Shown: positions 32,930 through 39,826 of the stretch, piece by piece
Layout: each line of letters begins with the position of its first letter
Position numbering within the stretch: position 1 is the first letter of the stretch
Assembly: GCF_022179245.1 (NCBI RefSeq)
Contig: NZ_BPQM01000078.1
Span: 1 to 39,826, forward strand
Reading direction: 5' to 3'
DNA: 39,826 nt
Origin: Methylobacterium gregans
Lineage (GTDB): Bacteria; Pseudomonadota; Alphaproteobacteria; Rhizobiales; Beijerinckiaceae
Translations under genes and position numbers: made by a program
The notes under the pieces: model-generated
The model's database searches: none
What the model was told of the DNA's origin: nothing
The model's input: the letters and a program-made list of their open reading frames with translations, nothing else

Positions 32930-34234
32930 TCAGCCCTCCTTGCCGTCCTTGCCGGCCTTCGTGCCGTCCTTCGGGGTGAGCTTCAGGATCCGGCCGTCCT
33001 CGTCGTCGGTGACGGCGTAGACTGCCCCGTCCGGCCCGACCCGCACGTCGCGGATGCGGGCGTCGAGGGGCACGCGCTCCTCCGTCACCACCTTGTCGCC
33101 GTCGAGCTTCACCGCGACGATGCCGCCGCTGACGAGGCCGCCGATCAGGAACTGGTCCTTCCAGGCCGGGAACAGGCTGCCCGTGTAGAGCGCCATGCCG
33201 GAGGGGCCGATGACGGGATCCCAGTAATAGACCGGCTGCACCGTGCCGGCCGCCTGGGTGACGCCGTCGCCGATCTTCTCGCCCGAGTACTCGATGCCGT
33301 AGGTCGCCACCGGCCAGCCGTAGTTCAGGCCCGGGCGCGGCCGGTTCAGCTCGTCGCCGCCACGCGGCCCGTGCTCCACGGTCCAGAGCCGGCCCTGGCC
33401 GTCCAGCGCCGCCGACTGGACGTTGCGGTGGCCGTAGGACCAGATCTCCGGTCGCGCCTTGTCGCTGCCCGCGAAGGGGTTGTCCTTCGGGGCGTTTCCG
33501 TCCGTGTCGATGCGGAACACCTTACCGAGGCCGCTCGCGAGATCCTGCGCCTGGACGCGCGGCCCCTTGTCGGAGCGCTCGCCCACGGAGACGAAGAGCT
33601 TGCCGTCGCCCGCGGGCACGATGCGCGAGCCGAAATGCTTGTCGCCGTCGTAGGCCGGCGTCTGGCGGAAGATCACCTTCAGATCGTCGAGCTTGGCCCC
33701 GCCCTTGCCGTCCTCCACCAGCTTGGCGCGCGCCACCGTGGTGCCGTTGCCCTTCTCGCGGGGCTCGGAATAGCTGAAGAAGATCGTGCGGTCGGAGGCG
33801 AAGCCCGGGCTCAGCGCCACGTCGAGCAGGCCGCCCTGGCCTCGGGCATCGACCTTCGGCACGCCCGCGATCGCCGGGCCCGGCGTGCCGTCCTTGGCGA
33901 CGAGGCGGATCTTGCCCGCCTTCTCGGTGACGATCATGCGCCCGTCCGGCAGGAACTCCATCGCCCAGGGGCTGTTCAGGCCCTTCACGGCGGTCGCCAC
34001 CGCGACCTCGGTGGCCTGGGCGGGCTTCGGGGCACGGGTCTGGTTCGGCAGCAGCGGCTTGTAGGTGGTGTTCGGCGCCTCGGTCTCGGCCGGACTGGTC
34101 CCGGCCGAAGGTGCGGCGGGTGCGCTGAACGCGTCGCCGCCGATGCGAGAGGCGGGCGTCTCCTGGCCGGATGCCACGCTGGCGAGGCCGAGCGTCGCCG
34201 CGGCGGCGAGGGCGAGGGAAGCGATGCGCGTCAC
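32930..34234 (-). CDS. PQQ-dependent sugar dehydrogenase (GSDH family)
   Basis: This is a 434-residue exported protein. Residues 1-23 form a signal peptide (VTRIASLALAAAATLGLASV, started by GTG). A Pro/Thr-rich spacer follows to about residue 75. A six-bladed beta-propeller of the soluble aldose sugar dehydrogenase (GSDH) type then begins: LNSPWAMEFLPDGRMIVTEK, GGLLDVALSPGFASDR, HFGSRIVPAGDGKLFVSVGE, RPEIWSYGHRNVQSA and GGDELNRPRPGLNYGWPV. It should oxidise aldoses in the periplasm with PQQ, plausible in a methylotroph that makes PQQ. The start at 34234 has GGAGG eight bases upstream. Substrate range is not predictable. Confidence 0.88.
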   Translation of the reverse strand: MTRIASLALAAAATLGLASVASGQETPASRIGGDAFSAPAAPSAGTSPAETEAPNTTYKPLLPNQTRAPKPAQATEVAVATAVKGLNSPWAMEFLPDGRMIVTEKAGKIRLVAKDGTPGPAIAGVPKVDARGQGGLLDVALSPGFASDRTIFFSYSEPREKGNGTTVARAKLVEDGKGGAKLDDLKVIFRQTPAYDGDKHFGSRIVPAGDGKLFVSVGERSDKGPRVQAQDLASGLGKVFRIDTDGNAPKDNPFAGSDKARPEIWSYGHRNVQSAALDGQGRLWTVEHGPRGGDELNRPRPGLNYGWPVATYGIEYSGEKIGDGVTQAAGTVQPVYYWDPVIGPSGMALYTGSLFPAWKDQFLIGGLVSGGIVAVKLDGDKVVTEERVPLDARIRDVRVGPDGAVYAVTDDEDGRILKLTPKDGTKAGKDGKEG

Positions 34235-34560
34235 CGAGAATCCTCCAGATGTCCGCCGTCCGTGGAAGGCGGCGACCGGGTCCGTCGCGCAGGAGATGGG
34301 GCGCGAAGGCGGGACTTCGAGGCTCGGGACGGGACGCCGCGATGCTGCGCTTGCGCTCCGGGCTGCCGGCCCCTCGGGAAGACGGTCGGCCGTCATGCGT
34401 GGTGGTGCGCCGGGACACGCCGCATGAGGAAGCCGGGGACCGGCCATGCGGCTCGGGAACCCTGCCTTGACCGGACCGGAGCCCGTCGCCAATTCTGCCG
34501 CATTGCGGTCGGCGCCGCGGACACCTCTTCGCGCCGCCCGCGCTGACGAAAGGGACTGTG
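34235..34560. promoter_or_regulatory. Divergent region between the sugar dehydrogenase and trxA genes
   Basis: This 326-base region must hold promoters for both genes. No gene is convincing. A possible trxA -35 is TTGACC at about 34467, followed 18 bases later by AATTCT; the match to -10 is weak. Nothing else stands out. Confidence 0.25.
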
Positions 34561-34890
34561 ATGGCGACGGTGAAAGTGACCGACGCGAGCTTCGAGCAGG
34601 ACGTTCTCAAGTCCGCCGAGCCCGTGGTCGTGGATTTCTGGGCGGAGTGGTGCGGTCCCTGTCGGCAGATCGGCCCCGCGCTGGAGGAGATCTCCGCCGA
34701 CCTCCAGGGCCGTGTGAAGATCGCCAAGATCAACGTGGACGAGAACCCGGGCGTGGCCGCCCAGTTCGGCATCCGCTCGATCCCGACCCTGCTGTTGTTC
34801 AAGAACGGCGAGCGGGTGGACCAGAAGGTCGGCGCTGCCCCGAAGGGCGACCTCGCCCGCTGGATCAGCGCCCAGACCGCTTCGGCTTGA
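34561..34890 (+). CDS. trxA: Thioredoxin
   Basis: This 109-residue cytoplasmic thioredoxin is a general disulfide reductant. The active site is [16 protein letters not shown], with Trp-Cys-Gly-Pro-Cys intact. [20 protein letters not shown] contains the conserved cis-proline, and [13 protein letters not shown] matches the C-terminal half. The length is exactly that of a standard thioredoxin. It ends at a strong bidirectional terminator. In many Rhizobiales trxA lies next to folC; here a porin-like gene lies between them and trxA faces the other way. Confidence 0.97.
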   Translation: MATVKVTDASFEQDVLKSAEPVVVDFWAEWCGPCRQIGPALEEISADLQGRVKIAKINVDENPGVAAQFGIRSIPTLLLFKNGERVDQKVGAAPKGDLARWISAQTASA

Positions 34891-34951
34891 GGCCGACCGG
34901 CCGGGCGGCGCGTGCCGCCGGGCAGGTCCGGCGTGGTACGCGTCGAACGAG

Positions 34952-34979
34952 AAAAGCCCGGCCGCGAGGCCGGGCTTTT
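34952..34979. terminator. Bidirectional Rho-independent terminator
   Basis: AAAAGCCCGGCC/GGCCGGGCTTTT forms a 12-bp stem with a 4-base loop, flanked by A-run and T-run, so it can act in both directions. It lies about 60 bases after trxA and about 65 bases after the end of the opposing porin-like gene. Confidence 0.9.
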
Positions 34980-35008
34980 CGGTTTCAAGACCCAGTTTTT
35001 TATGGCTC

Positions 35009-35033
35009 GGAGCCCGGGCGCGGCCCGGGCTCC
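35009..35033. repeat. Perfect inverted repeat without U-tract
   Basis: GGAGCCCGGGC/GCCCGGGCTCC is an 11-bp perfect stem with a 3-base loop, close to the porin stop codon. It lacks a U-tract on either strand. It may protect the 3' end of the porin mRNA or help the terminator further on. Confidence 0.6.
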
Positions 35034-35044
35034 GGCGGATCGGC

Positions 35045-35974
35045 TTAGTACGAGCCGAACTTGTAGTTCAGACCGGCGCGGACGACGGCGAACGAGTTGT
35101 CGTCGCGACGCAGGACGCCGTTGTTCGCGAAGACCGGCAGCAGGCCGTTTGCGGTCTGGAAGCCGCCGACGAGCGGCAGGCCGACCGTGTTGCGGTTGTT
35201 GCGGTCGAACTGGACGTACAGACCTTCGACCTTGAGCGTCACCGCCGAGGAGCGGAAGAAGTTCAGGAACGAGTCGGTCGGGAGCGCGTACTCGACACCA
35301 CCGCCGGCGGCCCAGCCGGTGAGGAAGTCGTCGCTGCGGTTGTTGAAGTTCGTGAAGGCGACGCGGGCGCCGCGGTCACCCGTGGCGTAGGCGAAACCGC
35401 CGGTGCCGTAGAACAGGACGCGGTCGAAGGCGTAGCCGAGGCGGCCGCGGACGGTGCCGAAGAAGTCGAGCGTGCTGAGGACGCTGTCGACCGGCACGAA
35501 GGCGGGGTTGATCGCCAGGGCGTTGGTGGTGAAGCGGCTGCGACGGCCACCGAAGTCGAGGTACTGCGCGTCGGCCTCGAAGCCGAACACGACACCCGAA
35601 CCCGGGGTGAGCTGCCAGTTGTAGCCGATCTGGCCACCGCCGGTGAAGCCTTCGTTGTTGCCGCTGTTGTAGGCCAGGCTCGAGCCGACCGGGCCGAGCA
35701 CGCCCGCGGTGGTGAAGGCGCCGTTCGGCAGCTGCACGACCGGGTTGGCGCCGACCGGCACGCCGGCCGCGGTGACCTGCGTGAAGCCGTTGTTGGCGCG
35801 ACGGTCGCTGGCGTCGAAGCCGTAACCGGCGTTGAAACCGGCGTAGAAGCCCGTCCAGGTGAAGACCGGAACCGGCGTGAAGACCGGCGGCGGAGCGCGG
35901 CGCGGAAGGTCGGCGGCAGTCGCGGCAGCGGTCAGCGCCGTGAACATCGCCAACGAGGTAGCAAGCTTTTTCAT
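35045..35974 (-). CDS. GFYAG-type outer-membrane beta-barrel (porin-like) protein
   Basis: This is a 309-residue outer-membrane protein of the Omp25/Omp31-like family. The signal peptide is MKKLATSLAMFTALTAAATA, cut before ADLPRR. The mature N-terminus has the proline spacer PPPVFTPVPVF and the first strand FTWTGFYAGFNAGYGFD. Alternating beta strands continue to the end (QIGYNWQL, FEADAQYLDF, VRGRLGYAF, VLFYGTGGFAYA, VRAGLNYKFGSY) and finish in an aromatic residue as barrels do. The start at 35974 has GGGGAT upstream. A long intergenic region (419 bases) precedes it, suggesting strong regulation. Such proteins are usually abundant in the envelope. Confidence 0.9.
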   Translation of the reverse strand: MKKLATSLAMFTALTAAATAADLPRRAPPPVFTPVPVFTWTGFYAGFNAGYGFDASDRRANNGFTQVTAAGVPVGANPVVQLPNGAFTTAGVLGPVGSSLAYNSGNNEGFTGGGQIGYNWQLTPGSGVVFGFEADAQYLDFGGRRSRFTTNALAINPAFVPVDSVLSTLDFFGTVRGRLGYAFDRVLFYGTGGFAYATGDRGARVAFTNFNNRSDDFLTGWAAGGGVEYALPTDSFLNFFRSSAVTLKVEGLYVQFDRNNRNTVGLPLVGGFQTANGLLPVFANNGVLRRDDNSFAVVRAGLNYKFGSY

Positions 35975-36393
35975 TGTTGTGATCCCCAGCATTTGTGCCC
36001 GATCGAGAGGCACCTTATGTGATTTTCCACAGCCAAGATGTAGCGCGGCGGCCACAGGCTTGGGGACTCGCTGGAGGGCTGCTGGCTGAACTGTGGCCAA
36101 CACTTGCTTAAGACATGACGGTTCCGAGTTGCTGCCGCGGTCGTTCGGCGGCCCAGTACAGTTTTTGGTTGTTCTAAATCGCGATTGCCACTTCTGAGTG
36201 TGCGACGCGCGATGGCTGAGGGCAGGTCGGGCCGCCGGTCTCGGCCCGAATCCTGTTGAGCGCTGAAGATGCTGCGGATTCTCACGCCTGAGCGGCCCCC
36301 GCGGTCGGGTCTTCAGGCCCTGGCCTCGGGGCGGCCGGCCGCGAGAGGCCGGCGGGCGCGCTGGCCCCGGCCAGGATCGGACCTGGACCGGCC
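35975..36393. promoter_or_regulatory. Long upstream region of the porin-like gene, 3' side of folC
   Basis: I see no gene in this 419-base gap. It is less GC-rich than its surroundings at about 35980-36200, where the porin promoter should lie. The stretch TTTTCCACA (36021-36029) resembles a DnaA box but is single. Near folC, GCCGGCC/GGCCGGC (36334-36340 with 36347-36353) forms a 7-bp hairpin without a U-tract and may end folC transcription. I could not fix a -35/-10 pair. Confidence 0.35.
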
Positions 36394-37719
36394 TCAGACC
36401 GGCGGTGTGCCGTTGGCAGTCAGCACCGCGCCCGCGAGGTAAAGCGAGCCGCAGATCAGGATGCGCGGCGGGGCTTCGAAGGCGATATCGGAGACACTCT
36501 CCAGGGCCGCCTCGACGCTGGGCGCCACCCGGGCGTTCAGACCCACGCCCTCGGCGATCTGCGCAACCTCCTCGGCCGGCCGCGCCGCCATCTGGCCGGC
36601 GATCGGCACAGCGATCAGCGCCCGCGACAGGCCGACGAAGTGACGCAGGAAGCCCTCCGCGTCCTTGGTTCCGAGGAGACCGACGATGAGGACGAGGGGC
36701 GCGTCGCTGCGCTCGCCGAGCTCCGCCAGGGCGGCAGCCAGGATGCGGCCGCCGTCGATATTGTGGCCGCCGTCGAGCCAGAGTTCGGAGCCGGCCGGCA
36801 CCAGCGCCGCGAGGCGCCCGCGGCTCAGGCGCTGCAGGCGGCCCGGCCACTCGACGTTGCGCAGACCCGCCTCGAACGCGGCGGTCCCGATGTCGCCGAA
36901 TCCCGCCGCGCGGAGCGCCGCGATGGCGGTGCCGGCATTGGTGAACTGATGACGCCCCAGCAGCTTCGGCTTGGGCAGGTCGAACAGGTCCGTCTCGTCC
37001 TGGTAGACGAGGCGCCCGCGCTCCTCGTGCACCGAGAAGTCCTGGTTGCCGACAAGGATCGGCCCGGCCCCCACGGCCTCGGCGCGCCGGCAGAGCACGG
37101 CGTCGGCCTCGGCGTAGTCCTGCGGGGCGATCACGGCCGGGCAGCCGCGCTTGAAGATGCCGGCCTTCTCGCCGGCCACGGCCTCGACCGTATCGCCGAG
37201 ATATTCCGCGTGATCGCGCCCGATCGGCGTGACCACGGCGGCGGCAGGCCGGTCGATCACGTTGGTGGCGTCCACCCGCCCGCCGAGCCCGACCTCCAGG
37301 AGGAGCACGTCTGCCGGCGCCTCGGAGTAGAGCAGCAGAGCCGCCGCCGTGGTGATCTCGAAGACCGTGATCGGGTCGCCCGCATTGGCCGCCTCGCAGC
37401 GCGCGAAGGCATCGGCGAGGCGATCCTCGGGCACGAAGCTGCCGCCGCCGATCCCGCCGAGGCGGATGCGCTCGTGGAAGCGCACGAGATGGGGCGAGGT
37501 GTAGACGTGGGCGGCCAGGCCGCCGGCCTCCAGAATCGCCCGCATGAAAGCGATCGTCGAGCCCTTGCCGTTGGTGCCGGCCACGTGGATCACCGGCGGC
37601 AGGCGCCGCTCCGGATGGTTGAGCCGCGCCAGCAATTGCTGGATGCGCCCGAGCGACAGGTCGATCGTGCGGGGGTGGAGCGCGAGGAAGCGCGCCATCA
37701 GCGCGTCGGAGGAATCCAT
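36394..37719 (-). CDS. folC: Bifunctional dihydrofolate/folylpolyglutamate synthase FolC
   Basis: This 441-residue Mur-ligase-fold enzyme adds glutamate to dihydropteroate and then to folates. The ATP loop is IHVAGTNGKGSTIAFMRA (about 44-61). YTSPHLVRFHERIRL, EVGLGGRVDATNV, IGRDHAEYLGDTV and the Lys-containing AGEKAGIFKRG are all present. ELWLDGGHNIDGGR marks the C-terminal domain. The length is typical. It follows accD by only 15 bases in the same operon. The trpA-accD-folC order is common in alphaproteobacteria. Confidence 0.96.
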   Translation of the reverse strand: MDSSDALMARFLALHPRTIDLSLGRIQQLLARLNHPERRLPPVIHVAGTNGKGSTIAFMRAILEAGGLAAHVYTSPHLVRFHERIRLGGIGGGSFVPEDRLADAFARCEAANAGDPITVFEITTAAALLLYSEAPADVLLLEVGLGGRVDATNVIDRPAAAVVTPIGRDHAEYLGDTVEAVAGEKAGIFKRGCPAVIAPQDYAEADAVLCRRAEAVGAGPILVGNQDFSVHEERGRLVYQDETDLFDLPKPKLLGRHQFTNAGTAIAALRAAGFGDIGTAAFEAGLRNVEWPGRLQRLSRGRLAALVPAGSELWLDGGHNIDGGRILAAALAELGERSDAPLVLIVGLLGTKDAEGFLRHFVGLSRALIAVPIAGQMAARPAEEVAQIAEGVGLNARVAPSVEAALESVSDIAFEAPPRILICGSLYLAGAVLTANGTPPV

Positions 37720-37734
37720 CGTCGGGCCTTCGCC

Positions 37735-38640
37735 TCAGGCGGCCTCGGGTGTCGACGCCGGGGCCGGTGCGGCCGCCGCCGGGCGCACGTCCATCAGCAG
37801 GCCGCAGATCCGGGCGATCGTCTCCTTGAGCTGGTGGCGGTGCACCACCTGATCCACCATGCCGTGGTCGCGCAGGTACTCGGCCCGCTGAAAGCCGTCG
37901 GGGAGCTTCTCGCGGATGGTCTGCTCGATGACGCGGGGCCCCGCGAAGCAGATCAGCGCGCCGGGCTCGGCCAGATGCACGTCGCCGAGCATCGCGTAGG
38001 AGGCGGTCACGCCGCCCGTCGTCGGGTTCGTCAGCACCACGATGTAGGGCAGGCGCGCCGCGTTGAGGCGGCGCACCGCGACCGTGGTGCGGGGCATCTG
38101 CATCAGCGAGAGGATGCCCTCCTGCATGCGCGCGCCGCCGGAGGCCGCGAACAGCACGTAGGGGGTGCGCTTCTCCAGCGCCGTCTCGGCGCCGCGCACG
38201 AAGGCCTCGCCGGCCGCCATGCCGAGCGAGCCCGCCATGAAACCGAATTCCTGGGCGGCCACGGTCATCGGCAGGCCGCCGACCCGGCCGAAGCCGATCT
38301 TGAAGGCGTCCTGCAGGCCGGTCTTGGCGCGGGCGTCCTTCAGGCGGTCGACGTAGCGCTTCTCGTCGCGGAACTTCAGCGGGTCGGTGGCGACCTCGGG
38401 CAGCGCCACGTCGATCCACGTGCCCTCGTCGAACATCATCTTCAGGCGGGCGCTCGCGCTCATCTTCAGGTGGTGCTCGGAGCCCGGGATGACCCAGTGG
38501 TTGGCCTCCACCTCCTTGTGGAAGACCATCTGGCCGGTATCCGGGCACTTCACCCAGAGGTTCTCCGGGGTCTCGCGCTTGAACAGGGTCTTGATCTTGG
38601 GGCGCACGACCTCCGAGATCCAGTTCATCGGCTCTACCAT
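37735..38640 (-). CDS. accD: Acetyl-CoA carboxylase carboxyltransferase subunit beta AccD
   Basis: This 301-residue subunit pairs with AccA to move the carboxyl group from biotin to acetyl-CoA in fatty-acid synthesis. The crotonase-like core has [47 protein letters not shown] and [14 protein letters not shown]. coli AccD has a four-cysteine zinc ribbon; here only the first remains ([12 protein letters not shown], then WVIPGSEHH), as in other Rhizobiales as I recall. The start at 38640 ([15 protein letters not shown]) is preferred; ATG 38643 and 38628 are alternatives. It lies between trpA and folC. Confidence 0.96.
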   Translation of the reverse strand: MVEPMNWISEVVRPKIKTLFKRETPENLWVKCPDTGQMVFHKEVEANHWVIPGSEHHLKMSASARLKMMFDEGTWIDVALPEVATDPLKFRDEKRYVDRLKDARAKTGLQDAFKIGFGRVGGLPMTVAAQEFGFMAGSLGMAAGEAFVRGAETALEKRTPYVLFAASGGARMQEGILSLMQMPRTTVAVRRLNAARLPYIVVLTNPTTGGVTASYAMLGDVHLAEPGALICFAGPRVIEQTIREKLPDGFQRAEYLRDHGMVDQVVHRHQLKETIARICGLLMDVRPAAAAPAPASTPEAA

Positions 38641-38705
38641 CATGCCGGCCCGTGCTTGCGTTGTCCGGAGGGCGATATCGTGGTGCTGGGCTGCGGGCGC
38701 CAGGG

Positions 38706-39542
38706 TCAGCGGTCGCGCCGCTCGGCGGAGCGCACGCCCGCGGCGAGCTCCCGCACGAGCCCGGCCACCGCCTCGACGGTGCCGGCCTGGGCGCGGTCCT
38801 CCCCGTCGAGCGAGCGCTTGAGCGCGTCCACGAGCGCGGAACCCACCACCACGCCGTCGGCGCTTCTGGCGATGGCGGCCGCGTGCGCGCCGGTCTTCAC
38901 GCCGAAGCCCACCACCACCGGCAGGTCGGTGTGGCGGCCGATGCGCTCCACCGCCTCCGCGACCTTGCCGAAATCGGGCGTCGCCGTGCCGGTGATGCCG
39001 GTGATCGACACGTAGTAGACGAAACCCGCGGTGTTCGCGAGGACGGCGGGCAGGCGCGCCTCGTCGGTGGTCGGGGTGGCGAGCCGGACGAAGGCCAGCC
39101 CCTTGGCCAGCGCCGGCAGGCAGAGCTCGTCGTCCTCCTCCGGCGGCAGGTCGACCACGATCAGCCCGTCGATGCCGGCCGCCACCGCGTCGTCGAGGAA
39201 GCGGGCGACGCCGTAGGTGTGGATCGGGTTGTAGTAGCCCATCAGGATCACGGGCGTGTCGGCGTTGCCCGCCCGGAAGCGGGTGACGAGCTCCAGCGTC
39301 TTCGCCACGCCCTGGCCGCCCTTCAGCGCCCTGAGGCCCGCCGCCTGGATCGCCGGGCCGTCCGCCATCGGGTCGGTGAAGGGCAGGCCGAACTCGACGA
39401 TGTCGGCGCCCGCCTTCGGCAGCGCCTCCAGCACCTTCAGCGAGGTCTCGGGGTCGGGATCGCCCGCCATCACGTAGGTGACGAGGGCGGCCCGTCCCTC
39501 CGCGCGGCAGCGGGCGAAAACGGCGTCGATGCGGCTCGGCAT
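38706..39542 (-). CDS. trpA: Tryptophan synthase alpha subunit TrpA
   Basis: This 278-residue TIM-barrel subunit splits indole-3-glycerol phosphate to indole, which passes to TrpB. The catalytic Glu is in [20 protein letters not shown] and the catalytic Asp in the same stretch (PMADG). [22 protein letters not shown] and VGFGVKT (phosphate region) follow. ATG 39542 ([12 protein letters not shown]) matches the family start, while the longer frame to 39608 does not. trpB is not within this window upstream, because the next gene rightward is on the other strand, so the trp genes are split here. Confidence 0.96.
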   Translation of the reverse strand: MPSRIDAVFARCRAEGRAALVTYVMAGDPDPETSLKVLEALPKAGADIVEFGLPFTDPMADGPAIQAAGLRALKGGQGVAKTLELVTRFRAGNADTPVILMGYYNPIHTYGVARFLDDAVAAGIDGLIVVDLPPEEDDELCLPALAKGLAFVRLATPTTDEARLPAVLANTAGFVYYVSITGITGTATPDFGKVAEAVERIGRHTDLPVVVGFGVKTGAHAAAIARSADGVVVGSALVDALKRSLDGEDRAQAGTVEAVAGLVRELAAGVRSAERRDR

Positions 39543-39770
39543 GGTCGGTGGCTGTCGGTTCGTGCCCTTGGGACCCCCGGATGCGCGGGCCCCCGCGGGC
39601 GGGGTCAAGCCGCCGCGCCTACACCATCGGGACCGGCCCGTGAAGCGCGGGCCGGTTTCGCCGATCGCCGCAAGCCCCGGTTAAGCGCCTTCGCTGACGG
39701 AGCCTTCAGGGATCCGGCGGCACGCTGCGGGTTCCCGCGGGTTCGCGCGGGGGTCGCCCGGGTTGCCCGC

Positions 39771-39826
39771 ATGCAAGATCTCGTCCTCGCCGGTCTGCTC
39801 GTCCTGGCCGGCCTCGCGGGCGGCGC
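39771..39826 (+). CDS. Partial gene start, hydrophobic N-terminus
   Basis: The last 56 bases can encode MQDLVLAGLLVLAGLAGG and then run off the window. The hydrophobic stretch would be a signal peptide or first membrane helix. The ribosome site is weak. Divergent placement from trpA makes a gene start here plausible, but the reading is unproven and the function unknown. Confidence 0.3.
   Translation, partial: MQDLVLAGLLVLAGLAGG

Noticed and set aside
36021..36029. TTTTCCACA as a DnaA box or origin element
   Set aside because: It is a single imperfect match in a porin promoter region, with no cluster of boxes and no replication gene nearby.
35045..38548. A 1,167-codon open frame running from the porin-like gene through folC into accD
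   Set aside because: The frame is open because of high GC content. The porin has its own signal peptide and ribosome site at 35974, and folC and accD are clearly coded in other frames.
1..39826. tRNA, rRNA, CRISPR array, prophage or biosynthetic cluster
   Set aside because: I looked on both strands for cloverleaf ends, regular spaced repeats and phage or synthase genes and saw none. A tRNA or CRISPR search program would settle this.

Overview
This 39.8 kb window is a GC-rich (about 70% by eye) stretch of an alphaproteobacterial chromosome. Several things point to Rhizobiales, most likely Methylobacteriaceae: an AccD with a degenerate zinc ribbon, the acyltransferase-waaA-lpxK lipid A block, the lysC/ptsP/prfA/prmC/DUF4167 neighbourhood, the trpA-accD-folC order, GFYAG-type outer-membrane proteins, a PQQ-type sugar dehydrogenase and a MoxY-like sensor kinase. 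It is ordinary chromosome. I see no tRNA, rRNA, CRISPR array, insertion sequence, integrase or phage gene.

Layout. 0.2-3.3 kb: a translationally coupled plus-strand operon for the inner part of LPS (DUF374 acyltransferase, Kdo transferase WaaA, lipid A 4'-kinase LpxK). 3.3-6.6 kb: an AT-rich leader and a large modular protein, a DUF1217 flagellum-associated domain split by four ~150-residue repeats. 6.6-8.8 kb: two minus-strand hypothetical genes. 8.8-13.3 kb: a MoxYX/NarXL-type sensor kinase and response regulator, a TenA-type thiaminase and a cationic amino acid permease. 13.3-17 kb: minus-strand metallo-hydrolase, L,D-transpeptidase-like protein, a tiny truncated outer-membrane protein and a double cold-shock-domain protein with its terminator. 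17.2-20.5 kb: plus-strand single-domain response regulator, Ppx/GppA phosphatase, RlmE and a methyltransferase-like protein. 20.6-27.8 kb: minus-strand DUF4167 protein, PrmC, RF1, PtsP and aspartokinase. 28-29.8 kb: UbiG and a quinone oxidoreductase. 29.9-34.2 kb: minus-strand PfkB-family kinase, Uma2 nuclease-like protein, small secreted protein, MsrQ-like membrane protein and PQQ-type sugar dehydrogenase. 34.5 kb: thioredoxin facing a GFYAG porin-like protein. 36.4-39.5 kb: folC, accD and trpA. The window ends in the first codons of a plus-strand gene.

Most genes are housekeeping: envelope synthesis, translation termination and release-factor methylation, rRNA methylation, nitrogen-PTS signalling, and aspartate, tryptophan, folate and fatty-acid synthesis. 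The most unusual locus is the split DUF1217 protein at 3664-6567. Also worth a second look are the MoxYX-like pair next to an intact TenA, the 90-residue outer-membrane protein stub, the cold-shock protein with glycine-rich linkers, and several palindromic or tandem DNA repeats at gene junctions (prfA/prmC, the DUF4167 3' side, upstream of the quinone oxidoreductase). Start codons were chosen from ribosome-binding sites, overlaps and family N-termini. Family assignments come from recognised motifs, not from searches.
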